Source: Streptomyces sp. NBC_01571 | GTDB lineage: Bacteria > Actinomycetota > Actinomycetes > Streptomycetales > Streptomycetaceae | DNA: 64,000 nt | Direction of reading: 5' to 3' | NCBI RefSeq assembly: GCF_026339875.1 | Contig: NZ_JAPEPZ010000001.1 | Location: 4,898,001 to 4,962,000, forward strand | Part shown: positions 18,803 through 27,584 of the stretch, piece after piece | Numbering within the stretch: the stretch's first letter is position 1 | How the letters are laid out: every line of letters starts with the position of its first letter | Translations under genes and position numbers: made by a program | Notes under the pieces: model-generated | What the model was told of the DNA's origin: nothing | Database searches by the model: none | What the model saw: the letters and a program-made list of their open reading frames with translations, nothing else

Positions 18803-19039
18803 TCAGCGGTCGTCGCGGCGGGACGCCCGGACCCGGCGGAGCCGGTTCACCGTGACCGGATCGTGGGCCAGCGCCCGCGGATCGTCCAGAAGGGCGTTGA
18901 GAAGCTGGTAATACCGCACCGGCGCCAGCCCGAGCTGCTCCCTTATCGCCCGCTCCTTCGCCCCCGGCCCGGCGAATCCCCGCCGCTCCATGGCGAGAAC
19001 CGCCCGTTCCCGCGCCCCGAGCTCCTCCATGGACGTCAT
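18803..19039 (-). CDS. DUF3263 family small protein
   Basis: This 78-residue protein is typical of the actinobacterial DUF3263 family. It contains ERAVLAMERRGFAGPGAKE, a helical segment and LGLAPVRYYQLLNALLDDP, which looks like a helix-turn-helix, followed by a basic tail (RLRRVRASRRDDR). The fold hints at DNA binding. The function is not known. ATG 19039 is chosen; a second ATG at 19030 and a longer GTG reading from 19069 are possible. Confidence 0.8.
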   Translation of the reverse strand: MTSMEELGARERAVLAMERRGFAGPGAKERAIREQLGLAPVRYYQLLNALLDDPRALAHDPVTVNRLRRVRASRRDDR

Positions 19040-19077
19040 GAGAAGCACCGTAACCCCGGCCACAGACACCCGCGGCG

Positions 19078-20343
19078 CTAGTCCGTGCTCTCCCGGATGG
19101 TCGCCGTCCGCTGGAGCGCGCCGAGGACCCCGGCCGGGCTGCCGTCCGGAGCGACCGCCTTGCCGATGTCCTGCTTGATGTCCGCGCTCACGGACGCCCA
19201 GGAGGTCTTGCCGACCGGATAGAGCTGGGAGGTGGGCAGCTCGTCGAGGAACGGGACGAGATCCTTGTCGTGCGCGTCGGCGCTCATCGCCTGGGACGCG
19301 GACGTCGTCACCGGCAGCAGGTCGTACTTGTGGGAGAAGGCGAGCACGTTCTTCTCGCTGTACACGTAGTCCAGGAACGACCCGATCTGCTCCCGGTGGC
19401 CGTTGTGCTTGAACGCCATCATCCAGTCGGCGACACCCATCGTCGCCTTGGCCCTGCCGTCGACGCCCGGCATCGGCACCATGCCGAACCTCACGCCCTT
19501 GTCGGCCGCCGCCTTCATCAGCGTGGGGTGCCCGTTGAGCATCCCGACCTCGCCCCGGGCGAACGCCGCGAAAGCGTCCGCGCGGTTGAGCTTGGCAGGT
19601 GCGACGGGTCCGGTGAGCCCCTTACCGACCAGTTCGTTCTTGAGCCAGGTGAGGGTGTTGACGTTCTCCGTCGAGTCGAGGTGGTATGTGCCGACGTCGT
19701 CGGTGTAGTTGTCGCCGCCGCTGAGCAGCCACTGCATGGTCTCGGCCTGCGCCTCCTCCGGGCCCAGCGGAAGGGCGTAGGGGAACTTCACGCCCCGCGA
19801 CTTGAGCGCCGCGGCGTCGGCCGCGAGCTCGCTCCAGCTCTGCGGCGGGGTGAGACCGGCGTCCGCGAAGAGCTTCTTGTTGTAGAACAGCAGCCGAGTG
19901 GAGGCGGCGAAGGGCATGCCGTACTGCACCCGGTTCATCTGCCCCGCCTCGGTGAGCTGGGAGACGAAGTCGGCCTGGACCGGGATGGAAAGCACCTGAT
20001 CGGCGCTGTAGAGCTCACCCTTGGCGGCGTAGTCGGCGTACGCGCCGATCTGCGCCATGTCGGGGGCCCGGCCCGCCGCCACTCTCTCGCCGACCTTGCG
20101 GTCGACATCGGTCCAGGGGTACACGCTGACCTCGACACGCACACCCGGGTGGGCGGACTCGTATCCCTTGACCAGCGCGTCCCAGTACTTCTGGGAGCTG
20201 TTGGCCTTGGAGTCGCCGTAGTCGGCGGCCACGAGCTGGAGGGTCACGTCTCCGGACCCGTCCGAGCTGCCGCAGCCCGCGAGGGTCGCCGTCATGCCCA
20301 GTGCGGACATCACCGCGACCAGTCCTGTCCTACGTCGCTGCAC
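19078..20343 (-). CDS. Extracellular sugar-binding lipoprotein (ABC family 1)
   Basis: This 421-residue ABC solute-binding protein has a signal peptide ending in the lipobox LAGC near residue 23, so it is lipid-anchored outside the membrane. Family features include AGRAPDMAQIGAYADYAAKGEL, YGMPFAASTRLLFYNKKLF and ARGEVGMLNGHPTL. GTG 20343 is used because GGGAG precedes it and the basic residues start the signal peptide there. It is divergent from nagK-nagA with dre-like boxes between, so the ligand is probably GlcNAc or a chito-oligosaccharide. No permease genes are nearby. The ATPase is plausibly MsiK, encoded about 35 kb away. Confidence 0.88.
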   Translation of the reverse strand: MQRRRTGLVAVMSALGMTATLAGCGSSDGSGDVTLQLVAADYGDSKANSSQKYWDALVKGYESAHPGVRVEVSVYPWTDVDRKVGERVAAGRAPDMAQIGAYADYAAKGELYSADQVLSIPVQADFVSQLTEAGQMNRVQYGMPFAASTRLLFYNKKLFADAGLTPPQSWSELAADAAALKSRGVKFPYALPLGPEEAQAETMQWLLSGGDNYTDDVGTYHLDSTENVNTLTWLKNELVGKGLTGPVAPAKLNRADAFAAFARGEVGMLNGHPTLMKAAADKGVRFGMVPMPGVDGRAKATMGVADWMMAFKHNGHREQIGSFLDYVYSEKNVLAFSHKYDLLPVTTSASQAMSADAHDKDLVPFLDELPTSQLYPVGKTSWASVSADIKQDIGKAVAPDGSPAGVLGALQRTATIRESTD

Positions 20344-20419
20344 GCTGTCGTCTCCCACCCCTGCGTCGGCTTGCCGTCTTTGCTTCTGCGTCCATTGCAT
20401 CCGTCTCGGAATGCGGATA

Positions 20420-20435
20420 CAAGGTCTACACCACG
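20420..20435. promoter_or_regulatory. Weaker dre-like site in the nagK divergent promoter
   Basis: AGGTCTACACCA at the core matches 10 of 12 core dre positions (TGGTCTAGACCA). It lies two bases from the stronger site, between the lipoprotein gene and nagK. Confidence 0.5.
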
Positions 20436-20437
20436 TG

Positions 20438-20453
20438 AGTGGACTAGACCTCT
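20438..20453 (+). promoter_or_regulatory. DasR-responsive element (dre) before nagK
   Basis: The site AGTGGACTAGACCTCT keeps the central CTAGACC of dre and matches 12 of 16 consensus positions. It ends 27 bp before the nagK GTG, so DasR bound here would repress nagKA and possibly the divergent lipoprotein gene. Confidence 0.75.
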
Positions 20454-20480
20454 CCTGGGGTAAGGGGCGAGACTGTCCCC

Positions 20481-21431
20481 GTGAGACATGTCATCGCCCT
20501 CGATGTGGGCGGCACCGGGATGAAGGCCGCCCTAGTCGGGCCGGCGGGCGAGCTGCTCCACCAGGCCCGCCGCGCCACCGGCCGGGAACGCGGCCCGGAC
20601 GCCGTGGTCGACGCGATCCTCGACTTCGCGGCCGAACTGCGCGCCGACGGCGAGCGACGGTTCGGCGTATCCGCGGCGGCCGCCGGGGTCGCCGTCCCCG
20701 GCATCGTCGACGCCGACAGCGGCACCGCTCGCTACTCGGCCAACCTCGGCTGGCGCGACGTGCCGATGCGCCGGCTGCTCGGCGAACGGCTGGGCGGGGT
20801 GCCGGTGGCCCTCGGGCACGACGTGCGCACCGGCGGTCTCGCCGAGGGCCGGATCGGCGCGGGGCAGGGGGCCGACCGCTTCCTGTTCGTCCCTCTCGGC
20901 ACCGGCATCGCGGGTGCCATCGGCATCAACGGCGCGGTCGAGGCGGGCGCGCACGGCTTCGCCGGCGAGATCGGCCACATCGTCGTACGCCCCGGGGGCA
21001 CCGCGTGCCCGTGCGGACAGCACGGCTGTCTGGAGCGCTACGCGTCCGCGGCGGCCGTCAGCCAGGCCTGGGCCGAGGCCTCCGGATCCCCCGACGCCGA
21101 CGCGGCGGACTGCGCGAAGGCCGTGGAGTCGGGGGACCCGCGGGCCGTACGGGTCTGGCAGGACGCCGTCGACGCGCTCGCCGACGGTCTCGTCACCGCG
21201 CTCACCCTGTTGGACCCGCGCACCCTGATCATCGGTGGCGGTCTCGCGGAGGCCGGGGAAACCCTGTTCACACCCCTGCGGGCCGCCGTGGAGCGACGCG
21301 TCACCTTCCAGAAGCTGCCGTCGCTCGTCCCGGCGGCCCTCGGGGACACGGCCGGCTGCCTGGGCGCGGGCCTGCTGGCCTGGGACCTGCTCGAAACTCC
21401 CCTCACCGACCGCTCGGAGGTAACCACCTGA
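20481..21431 (+). CDS. nagK: N-acetylglucosamine kinase, ROK family
   Basis: This 316-residue ROK kinase opens ALDVGGTGMKAALVGPAGE, the phosphate loop, and carries the ROK zinc motif CPCGQHGCLE near residue 175. FAGEIGHIVV supplies the catalytic and sugar-binding residues just before it. The overlap with nagA (TGATG at 21429-21433) shows a translationally coupled nagKA operon, so the substrate is most likely GlcNAc, converted to GlcNAc-6-phosphate. The GTG start at 20481 sits just after the dre box. A general glucokinase is the alternative. Confidence 0.9.
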   Translation: MRHVIALDVGGTGMKAALVGPAGELLHQARRATGRERGPDAVVDAILDFAAELRADGERRFGVSAAAAGVAVPGIVDADSGTARYSANLGWRDVPMRRLLGERLGGVPVALGHDVRTGGLAEGRIGAGQGADRFLFVPLGTGIAGAIGINGAVEAGAHGFAGEIGHIVVRPGGTACPCGQHGCLERYASAAAVSQAWAEASGSPDADAADCAKAVESGDPRAVRVWQDAVDALADGLVTALTLLDPRTLIIGGGLAEAGETLFTPLRAAVERRVTFQKLPSLVPAALGDTAGCLGAGLLAWDLLETPLTDRSEVTT

Positions 21432-22576
21432 TGGCCCCTAGCAAGGTTCTCTCCGGTGCCAGGGTGGTCCTGCCCACCGGAGTCGTGGACGGCGGACGCG
21501 TGATCGTGGACGGCACGCGCATCGCCGGGAGCACGGCCGAGGACACCCCGGCCACCGATCTGTCGGGCCACTGGCTCGTCCCCGGCTTCGTCGACCTGCA
21601 CAACCACGGCGGCGGCGGCGCCTCCTTCACCTCCGGCACCGTCGAGGAGGTCCTGCGCGGCGTGCACACGCACCGGCTGCACGGCACCACCACGGTCGTC
21701 GCCTCGACCGTGACCGGTGACATGGACGGCCTGGCCCAGCGCGCCGGGCTGCTCTCCGAGCTGGCCGAGCAGGGCGACATCGCGGGCATCCACTTCGAGG
21801 GCCCGTTCATCTCACCGTGCCGCAAGGGCGCCCACTCAGAGGAACTGCTGCGCGACCCGGACCCGGCGGAGGTCCGCAAGCTGATCGACGCCGCGCGCGG
21901 CCGGGCCAGGATGGTCACCCTCGCCACCGAACTACCGGGCGGCCTCGACTCCGTGCGCCTGCTGGCCGAGCACGGGGTGATCGCGGCGATCGGGCACACG
22001 GACGCGACGTACGAGCAGACGGTGGAGGCCATCGACGCGGGCGCGACCGTGGCCACGCACCTGTTCAACGCGATGCCCCCGCTCGGCCACCGCACGCCGG
22101 GGCCGATCACGGCCCTTCTGGAGGACGAGCGGATCACCGTCGAGCTGATCAACGACGGCACTCATCTCCACCCGGCCGCCCTCCAGCTGGCGTTCCATCA
22201 CGCGGGCGCGGACCGGGTGGCGTTCATCACGGACGCCATGGACGCGGCGGGCTTCGGCGACGGCCGCTACCTCCTCGGTCCGCTGGAGGTCGAGGTCAGC
22301 GAGGGTGTCGCGCGGCTGGTGGAGGGCGGCTCGATCGCGGGCTCGACGCTCACCCTGGACCGCGCCTTCCAGCGGGCGGTCACGATCGACCGGCTGCCGG
22401 TCGAGGACGTCGTCGCGGCCCTGTCCGCCAACCCGGCCAAGCTGCTGGGCGCGTACGACAGGGTGGGCTCGCTGGAGCCGGGCAAGGACGCCGACCTGGT
22501 GGTTCTCGACTCTGAGTTCGCGCTCAAGGGCGTGATGCGCAAGGGCGATTGGGTGGTCGATCCCCAACTGGGCTGA
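21431..22576 (+). CDS. nagA: N-acetylglucosamine-6-phosphate deacetylase
   Basis: This 381-residue amidohydrolase removes acetate from GlcNAc-6-phosphate to give glucosamine-6-phosphate, which controls DasR. Visible motifs are PGFVDLHNHGGGG near residue 54, HFEGPFISP near 122 (metal-binding Glu), AAIGHTDATYEQ, THLFNAMPPLGHRTPG and FITDAMDAAGFGDG with the catalytic Asp. The start overlaps the nagK stop by one base. NagA is a junction for both chitin-derived GlcNAc and the MurQ product. Confidence 0.94.
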   Translation: MAPSKVLSGARVVLPTGVVDGGRVIVDGTRIAGSTAEDTPATDLSGHWLVPGFVDLHNHGGGGASFTSGTVEEVLRGVHTHRLHGTTTVVASTVTGDMDGLAQRAGLLSELAEQGDIAGIHFEGPFISPCRKGAHSEELLRDPDPAEVRKLIDAARGRARMVTLATELPGGLDSVRLLAEHGVIAAIGHTDATYEQTVEAIDAGATVATHLFNAMPPLGHRTPGPITALLEDERITVELINDGTHLHPAALQLAFHHAGADRVAFITDAMDAAGFGDGRYLLGPLEVEVSEGVARLVEGGSIAGSTLTLDRAFQRAVTIDRLPVEDVVAALSANPAKLLGAYDRVGSLEPGKDADLVVLDSEFALKGVMRKGDWVVDPQLG

Positions 22577-22693
22577 TTCATCCGTTTGTTGCCGTGCGGC
22601 GGTCGGCCCGGGGGACTGGGCCGACCGCCGTCGCGTTTGGCATGATCGTGCCTCCGGAACTGTCGGCAAGCGCATCGGGGGAGGTCGGCCCAC

Positions 22694-23623
22694 GTGATCC
22701 TCACGGTCACACTGAACACCGCTGTCGACATCACCTACCGCGTGCGGGCCCTGCGGCCGCACGCCTCGCACCGGGTGACCGAGGTGACCGAACGCCCCGG
22801 CGGCAAGGGGCTGAACGTGGCCCGGGTGCTCGCCGCCCTCGGCCACCGGGTGACGGTCACGGGCTTCACGGGCGGCGCCACCGGACGTTCCCTCAAGGAG
22901 CAACTCGCCGCCGGTCCCGGCCTGGTGGACGCGCTGGTCCCGGTGTCCGGCTCGACGCGCCGCACGATCGCCGTGGTCGACACGGCGACGGGTGACACCA
23001 CCCAGCTCAACGAGCCCGGTCCGGAGATAACCCCGGCCGAGTGGGCGGCCTTCCGGGAGACGTACGACCATCTGCTGGGCTCCGCCTCGGCGGTGGCCCT
23101 GTGCGGCAGCCTGCCGCCGGGGGTGCCGGTGGGCGCGTACGCGGGGCTGATCCGCGCGGCCCGCGCTGCGGCCGTCCCGGTCCTCCTCGACACCAGCGGC
23201 GAACCACTGCGCCGGGGTGTCGCCGCCCGCCCCGACATCGTCAAGCCGAACGCCGACGAACTGGCCGAACTCACCGGCTCCCACGAACCGTTGCAGGCCG
23301 CCCGGGACGCCCGCAGGCGCGGCGCGCACGCCGTGGTGGCCTCACTGGGTCCGCAGGGGCTGCTCGCCCACACTGCGGAGGGCCTCTGGCGGGCCGCCCC
23401 GCCCCACCGCGTGCACGGCAATCCGACGGGCGCGGGCGACTCGGCGGTCGCGGGCCTGCTGTCGGGCCTGGTGGAACATCTGCCGTGGCCGCAGCGCCTG
23501 GCACGGGCCGTCGCCCTGTCCACGGCGACCGTACTGGCGCCGGTGGCGGGCGAGTTCGACCGGGCGGCCTACGAGGAACTGGTGGAACGGGTGTCGCTGA
23601 CCGGGGAGATCAGCGCGGCCTGA
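22694..23623 (+). CDS. PfkB-family hexose phosphate kinase (1-phosphofructokinase-like)
   Basis: This 309-residue ribokinase-fold enzyme opens MILTVTLNTAVDITY and carries GGKGLNVARVLAALG near residue 36. The second PfkB signature, GNPTGAGDSAVAG, is near 240 and includes the catalytic Asp. Sequence type fits the 1-phosphofructokinase/tagatose-6-phosphate kinase branch. It lies 117 bp after nagA on the same strand, so a role with amino-sugar-derived phosphates is possible, but that is only context. The GTG at 22694 follows GGGGGAGG. Confidence 0.82.
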   Translation: MILTVTLNTAVDITYRVRALRPHASHRVTEVTERPGGKGLNVARVLAALGHRVTVTGFTGGATGRSLKEQLAAGPGLVDALVPVSGSTRRTIAVVDTATGDTTQLNEPGPEITPAEWAAFRETYDHLLGSASAVALCGSLPPGVPVGAYAGLIRAARAAAVPVLLDTSGEPLRRGVAARPDIVKPNADELAELTGSHEPLQAARDARRRGAHAVVASLGPQGLLAHTAEGLWRAAPPHRVHGNPTGAGDSAVAGLLSGLVEHLPWPQRLARAVALSTATVLAPVAGEFDRAAYEELVERVSLTGEISAA

Positions 23624-23708
23624 ACGGACCGGCTTCCCGGCGCCACCCCGGCTGCCGTCGGAACCCGATGGCTCCGACGCCCGCCGGGGCCGGGACACCC
23701 CCGGAAGC

Positions 23709-24704
23709 TCAGCCGCCGGACTTGACCCAGCCGTTGACCAGCCACATCTGGTCGATGAGGGCGTCGCACTGGTTGCCCTGCTCGCACGAGAGCTTGATGG
23801 TGTTCGTGCCCTTGTCGAGCTGGATCCAGTTGTAGGTCTTCGTCCAGCCCTTCGCGTAGTCGCCCGCGGCGCCGCCCGCCCAGTTCTTCAGGCCGACAGG
23901 CGTCTTGGAAGCCGTGCCGTTGACCGTGAGGGTGGCGGTGCCGTCCTTGCCGGGGACGCTGTACCCGACGTACACGCTGTACTTGCCGGACTTGGGGATG
24001 CCGTTGACGGTCCAGGTGACGGAGGCGCCGGCCTGGTTGAAGCCGGTCACGTAGACGCCGCCGTCCGCCTTCGCGCCCTCGACGTCCGACGCGGTGGCGG
24101 TTCCGCCGTCCAGCCGCAGGGCCTTCGCGTCGATCGTCGGGAGGTCCTCCTCGGCGGCGGCGCTGTTGCTGTTCGAGGGGCTCGGCTCCGAGCTCTGGGC
24201 GGCCGTGGGGGACGAGCCCGCCGCGTCACCGGTCTTGTCGTCGTTCGAGTCGCCGCCCATCATCGCGATGCCGATGCCGATGACGACGGCCGCGACCACG
24301 GCGATCGCGCCGATCAGCAGGCCCTTGGTGTTCGGGCCGCGACCGCGGCCGCCACCGCCGGCCGACGACTGCCGGGAGGTGGGCGCACCGCCGGGGGCCG
24401 TCTCGGGCGCCGCGTAGCGCGCGTTCGGCTGGCCGTAGCCGGGCTGCTGCTGGCCGTGGGGCCCCTGGGGCGGGACCTGGCCGTAGGGCGCGGTGGGGGC
24501 GGCGGCCTGCTGCTGACCGTAGCCGGGCTGCTGCTGTCCGTACTGGCGTTCACCGACCGCTCGCACCCGGTTGACCGAGCCCGGGTAGCCGTAGCCGCCA
24601 CCTCCGCTGGGCGGGGTGGCGCCGTTGGCCTGACCGTCGGCGTACAGGTAGCCGAACGGGTCGTCGTCCTCGGGCGTGCTCGCGCCGTTGTTGCCGGGCG
24701 TCAT
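23709..24704 (-). CDS. Membrane-anchored CBM35-like carbohydrate-binding protein
   Basis: This 331-residue protein has a disordered, Gln-Gly-Tyr-rich cytoplasmic N-terminus (residues about 10-100, with QQQPGYGQ repeats). One transmembrane segment follows near 125-147 (LLIGAIAVVAAVVIGIGIAM), then a Ser-rich linker and a C-terminal beta-sandwich domain. That domain (YVTGFNQAGASVTWTVNG, YNWIQLDKGTNTIKLSC) resembles CBM35. Two cysteines in SCEQGNQC may pair outside the cell. ATG 24704 follows GAGGAG. It probably binds wall or extracellular glycans; no enzyme domain is present. Confidence 0.82.
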   Translation of the reverse strand: MTPGNNGASTPEDDDPFGYLYADGQANGATPPSGGGGYGYPGSVNRVRAVGERQYGQQQPGYGQQQAAAPTAPYGQVPPQGPHGQQQPGYGQPNARYAAPETAPGGAPTSRQSSAGGGGRGRGPNTKGLLIGAIAVVAAVVIGIGIAMMGGDSNDDKTGDAAGSSPTAAQSSEPSPSNSNSAAAEEDLPTIDAKALRLDGGTATASDVEGAKADGGVYVTGFNQAGASVTWTVNGIPKSGKYSVYVGYSVPGKDGTATLTVNGTASKTPVGLKNWAGGAAGDYAKGWTKTYNWIQLDKGTNTIKLSCEQGNQCDALIDQMWLVNGWVKSGG

Positions 24705-24832
24705 CCCTAGGTACTCCTCAACAGGTGCGGTACAGATGCGGTACACGAAATGAAGCACGTGAATGGCGAGCCTACCCGCTCCCAGGGGGCCAAACAGGTG
24801 GCCTTCACCGCATCAACCCACTGACCTGTGAC

Positions 24833-26524
24833 TTATCCGGCACGCCGATGCTGTTTGGGACGAGAACGTTTCTCGACGTACATCCGTTCGTCAGCGGATT
24901 TCAAGACCTCGTCCGCCGTCATGCCGCAGTGTGCCCATCCGATGCCGAAGCTGGCGCCCACCCGGACCGCCCGGCCGTCGACCCGGATCGGCGGAATGAT
25001 CGCGTTCCGCAGCCGTACGGCGAGGTCCGCCGCGTCCGCCCGGCCGAGGCCGTCGGCGAGCACCACGAACTCGTCACCGCCGAGCCGGGCGACCGTGTCG
25101 CCGTCGCGGACGCCGTTGGTCAGGCGCCGGGCGACCTCGATGAGCACGGCGTCGCCCGCGTTGTGCCCGAACCGGTCGTTGATCGACTTGAAGCCGTCGA
25201 GGTCGCAGAAGAGCACCGCGAGCCCCTTGGCGCCGTCGTCCGTCTCGTCCTCGGGCGCGATCGTGTGCACATGGTGGTCGAAGGCGTCGTACGCCGCCGC
25301 GCCCGGACCGAAGTCGAAGCCGTGCGCCGCGGCGTGCCCGTCGAAGCCGCCGTGCTCGGCCGCCTGCTCCGCGTACGGCCCGTGTCCGTAGGCGGCGTCC
25401 AGCGACTCGACCGCGCCGGGCTGGAGGGCCTGCGGGCGCTGGCACAGCCGGGAGCCGAGGCGGGAGCGCAGCTCCGCCGAGTTCGGCAGGCCGGTGAGCG
25501 AGTCGTGCGAGGCGCGGTGGGCGAGCTGCAGCTCGCGGCGCTTGCGCTCCTCTATGTCCTCGACGTGCGTGAGCAGGAAGCGCGGGCCGTCGGCGGCGTC
25601 CGCGACCACGGAGTTGCGCAGCGAGACCCAGACGTAGGTGCCGTCGCGGCGCCCGAGCCTGAGCTCCGCGCGGCCGCCCTCGGCCGAGGTGCGCAGCAGG
25701 GTGCCGATGTCCTCGGGGTGCACGAGGTCGGAGAAGGAGTAGCGGCGCATCGCGGAGGCGGGGCGGCCGAGCAGGCGGCACAGGGCGTCGTTGGTGCGCA
25801 GGATGCGGCCGTGCTGGTCGCCGCCCATCTCGGCGATGGCCATGCCGGAGGGCGCGTACTCGAAGGCCTGGCGGAAGCTCTCCTCGCTGGCGCGCAGGGC
25901 CTGCTGTTCGCGCTCCAGGCGGACCAGGGCGCGCTGCATGTTGGCCCGCAGCCGCGCGTTGCTGATCGCGATGGCGGCCTGGAAGGCGTACATCTGCAGG
26001 GCCTCACGGCCCCAGGCGCCTGGCTGCCGACCGTTGCGCGGCCGGTCCACGGACAGGACGCCGATCAGTTCGCCCGTGTTGCCGCCGACGCCGGGGGTGT
26101 ACATCGGCGCGAAGAGGCGGTCGGAGGGGTGCCACTCGTCCTCGAAGCGGGGCGCGGGGCCGTCGGTGTACCACTGCGGTACGTCGTCGTCGTCGAGGAC
26201 CCAGCCCTCGGTGTGCGGTATGAAACGCAGGTCGCCCCAGGCCTCGCCCATGTTCAGCCGGCGGTCCCAGGAGGTGCGGGAGCCGACCCTGCCGGTGATC
26301 AGCGCTTCGGCGGCGGAGTTGCCGGCCAGCGCGGCGACCACGAGGTCGCCGTCGGGGCGTACGAGGTTGACACAAGCCAGCTCGTAGCCGAGGCCCGTGA
26401 CCACGCCGTCGGCGACGGTCTGCAGCGTGTCCGCCAGGCTCCGCGCGGTGTTCATGTCCGCCATCACCTGATGCAGCTGCCGCAGGGTCGCAAGACGGAC
26501 GTAGGGCTCCGACTCGGTCTCCAT
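24833..26524 (-). CDS. cdgB: Diguanylate cyclase CdgB (GAF-PAS-GGDEF)
   Basis: This 563-residue cytoplasmic enzyme makes cyclic di-GMP from two GTP. Residues about 15-180 are a GAF-type sensor, a PAS/PAC module follows at about 190-315 with a preceding coiled coil (RALVRLEREQQALRASEE), and the C-terminus is GGDEF. The active motif RLGGDEFVVL is intact, and the product-inhibition I-site RDGD lies five residues before GGDEF. The architecture matches CdgB of S. coelicolor. ATG 26524 has GGGGAGGG; a longer frame to 26806 runs through the promoter. A BldD box lies upstream, matching known BldD repression. Confidence 0.92.
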   Translation of the reverse strand: METESEPYVRLATLRQLHQVMADMNTARSLADTLQTVADGVVTGLGYELACVNLVRPDGDLVVAALAGNSAAEALITGRVGSRTSWDRRLNMGEAWGDLRFIPHTEGWVLDDDDVPQWYTDGPAPRFEDEWHPSDRLFAPMYTPGVGGNTGELIGVLSVDRPRNGRQPGAWGREALQMYAFQAAIAISNARLRANMQRALVRLEREQQALRASEESFRQAFEYAPSGMAIAEMGGDQHGRILRTNDALCRLLGRPASAMRRYSFSDLVHPEDIGTLLRTSAEGGRAELRLGRRDGTYVWVSLRNSVVADAADGPRFLLTHVEDIEERKRRELQLAHRASHDSLTGLPNSAELRSRLGSRLCQRPQALQPGAVESLDAAYGHGPYAEQAAEHGGFDGHAAAHGFDFGPGAAAYDAFDHHVHTIAPEDETDDGAKGLAVLFCDLDGFKSINDRFGHNAGDAVLIEVARRLTNGVRDGDTVARLGGDEFVVLADGLGRADAADLAVRLRNAIIPPIRVDGRAVRVGASFGIGWAHCGMTADEVLKSADERMYVEKRSRPKQHRRAG

Positions 26525-26896
26525 TCGCCCTCCCCTCGAGACCTCGCAGCTACTCCAGGGTTGTCTTCGGCGTACCTGGTTCTCTGTACCGGTTCTCTGT
26601 ACCTGAGTTCTCTTGCGCGTACTGGTTGGTAGCTTCCCGCATAGCTTCCCCGCCACTGAATCACAGCGCGCTGCCCACTCGGTACACAGGGTCAACAAAA
26701 TATGGCTCCTGTGACTCAAGTCACAGCGTAAGATGAACAATTGAGTGGGGTTTCTGCATTTTCCCCGTGTGTTAACTGAACACATATTTAGATGCCGTGC
26801 AGACACTGTGAGCGGTTGTGTCCGTCCTGGGACCTAGGACCCGCCTCGGGCCGAGGTCCGATGTGGACGCCCCGGGTCGGAGACTAGCGTTTCGGC
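26525..26896. other. Divergent promoter region cdgB / flavin reductase
   Basis: This 372-bp gap is AT-richer than its surroundings around 26690-26800. It contains the BldD box and an inverted TGACT/AGTCA motif near 26711. There are also short repeats of CGGTTCTCTGTACC (26578-26610). No gene is visible. Confidence 0.6.
26682..26694. promoter_or_regulatory. BldD-binding box upstream of cdgB
   Basis: GTACACAGGGTCA matches the BldD consensus TNACNC(A/T)GNGTNA at all specified positions except the first T. It lies about 160 bp upstream of the cdgB start. cdgB is a known direct BldD target in S. coelicolor. Confidence 0.75.
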
Positions 26897-27460
26897 GTGC
26901 TGAACACTCCCCCTGCCGTTCCTTCCACCCCCTCCGTGCATGCTGAGGGGGTGAGCAACGACGAGTTCCGCGCCGCCATGTCCCGGCTGGCCGCGGGCGT
27001 GGTCCTGGTGACCGCGCACGAGCCCGCCCTGGACCCGGAAGGACCGGGCGGCGAGGACGTCGGCATGACGGCGACGGCGTTCGTGTCCGTCTCCCTGGAC
27101 CCGCCGCTGGTCCTCGTCAGTCTGCGCGAGGGCTCCCGTATGGACGACCTCCTCGACGAGCAGCCGCTGTGGGGCGTCTCCGTGCTCGCCGAGAGCCAGC
27201 GCCACATCGCCGGCCGCTTCGCCATGAAGGGCCGCATCAGTGACCGTCTGCTCTTCGAGGACATCCCGTACGTCCGCGGCGAGGCGGCCGGGGCGCCCCT
27301 GGTGGGCGGCGCCCTGGCGACCCTGGAGTGCCGCACCGAGCAGCGGGTCACCGCCGGTGACCACACGCTGGTCGTCGGGCGGGTGCTGACGGCGTCGGTG
27401 CCGAGCGCGGACGGGGGGCCGCTGGTGCACTTCAAGGGCCGCTACCGGCAGCTGGGCTGA
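26897..27460 (+). CDS. Flavin reductase-like (FMN-binding split barrel) protein
   Basis: This 187-residue protein has the flavin reductase domain: FRAAMSRLAAGVVLVTAHEP, MTATAFVSVSLDPPLVLVSLREGSR (in two parts) and HFKGRYRQLG at the end. Such proteins reduce FMN with NAD(P)H for a partner monooxygenase. The start is uncertain: GTG 26897 has no clear ribosome site, and GTG 26936 or 26951 would remove the nonconserved Pro-rich N-terminus. No monooxygenase gene is adjacent. Confidence 0.82.
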   Translation: MLNTPPAVPSTPSVHAEGVSNDEFRAAMSRLAAGVVLVTAHEPALDPEGPGGEDVGMTATAFVSVSLDPPLVLVSLREGSRMDDLLDEQPLWGVSVLAESQRHIAGRFAMKGRISDRLLFEDIPYVRGEAAGAPLVGGALATLECRTEQRVTAGDHTLVVGRVLTASVPSADGGPLVHFKGRYRQLG

Positions 27461-27584
27461 CACCCCGGCAGCCGACGCGCCGGAAGGCGGCGTCCCGAGA
27501 ACGGGCGCCCCGAAAGCCGGCACCCCGGCGGCCGGCACCCCGGAACACGGCACCCGTGGGGTTCCGGGGGCCGTCGGCCAACGT

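Noticed and set aside
26711..26722. TGACTCAAGTCA as a second BldD site
   Set aside because: The half-sites are spaced one base too short for the BldD consensus.
26525..26806. Extended CdgB start giving 657 residues
   Set aside because: The extension crosses the BldD box and AT-rich promoter. ATG 26524 has a strong ribosome site.
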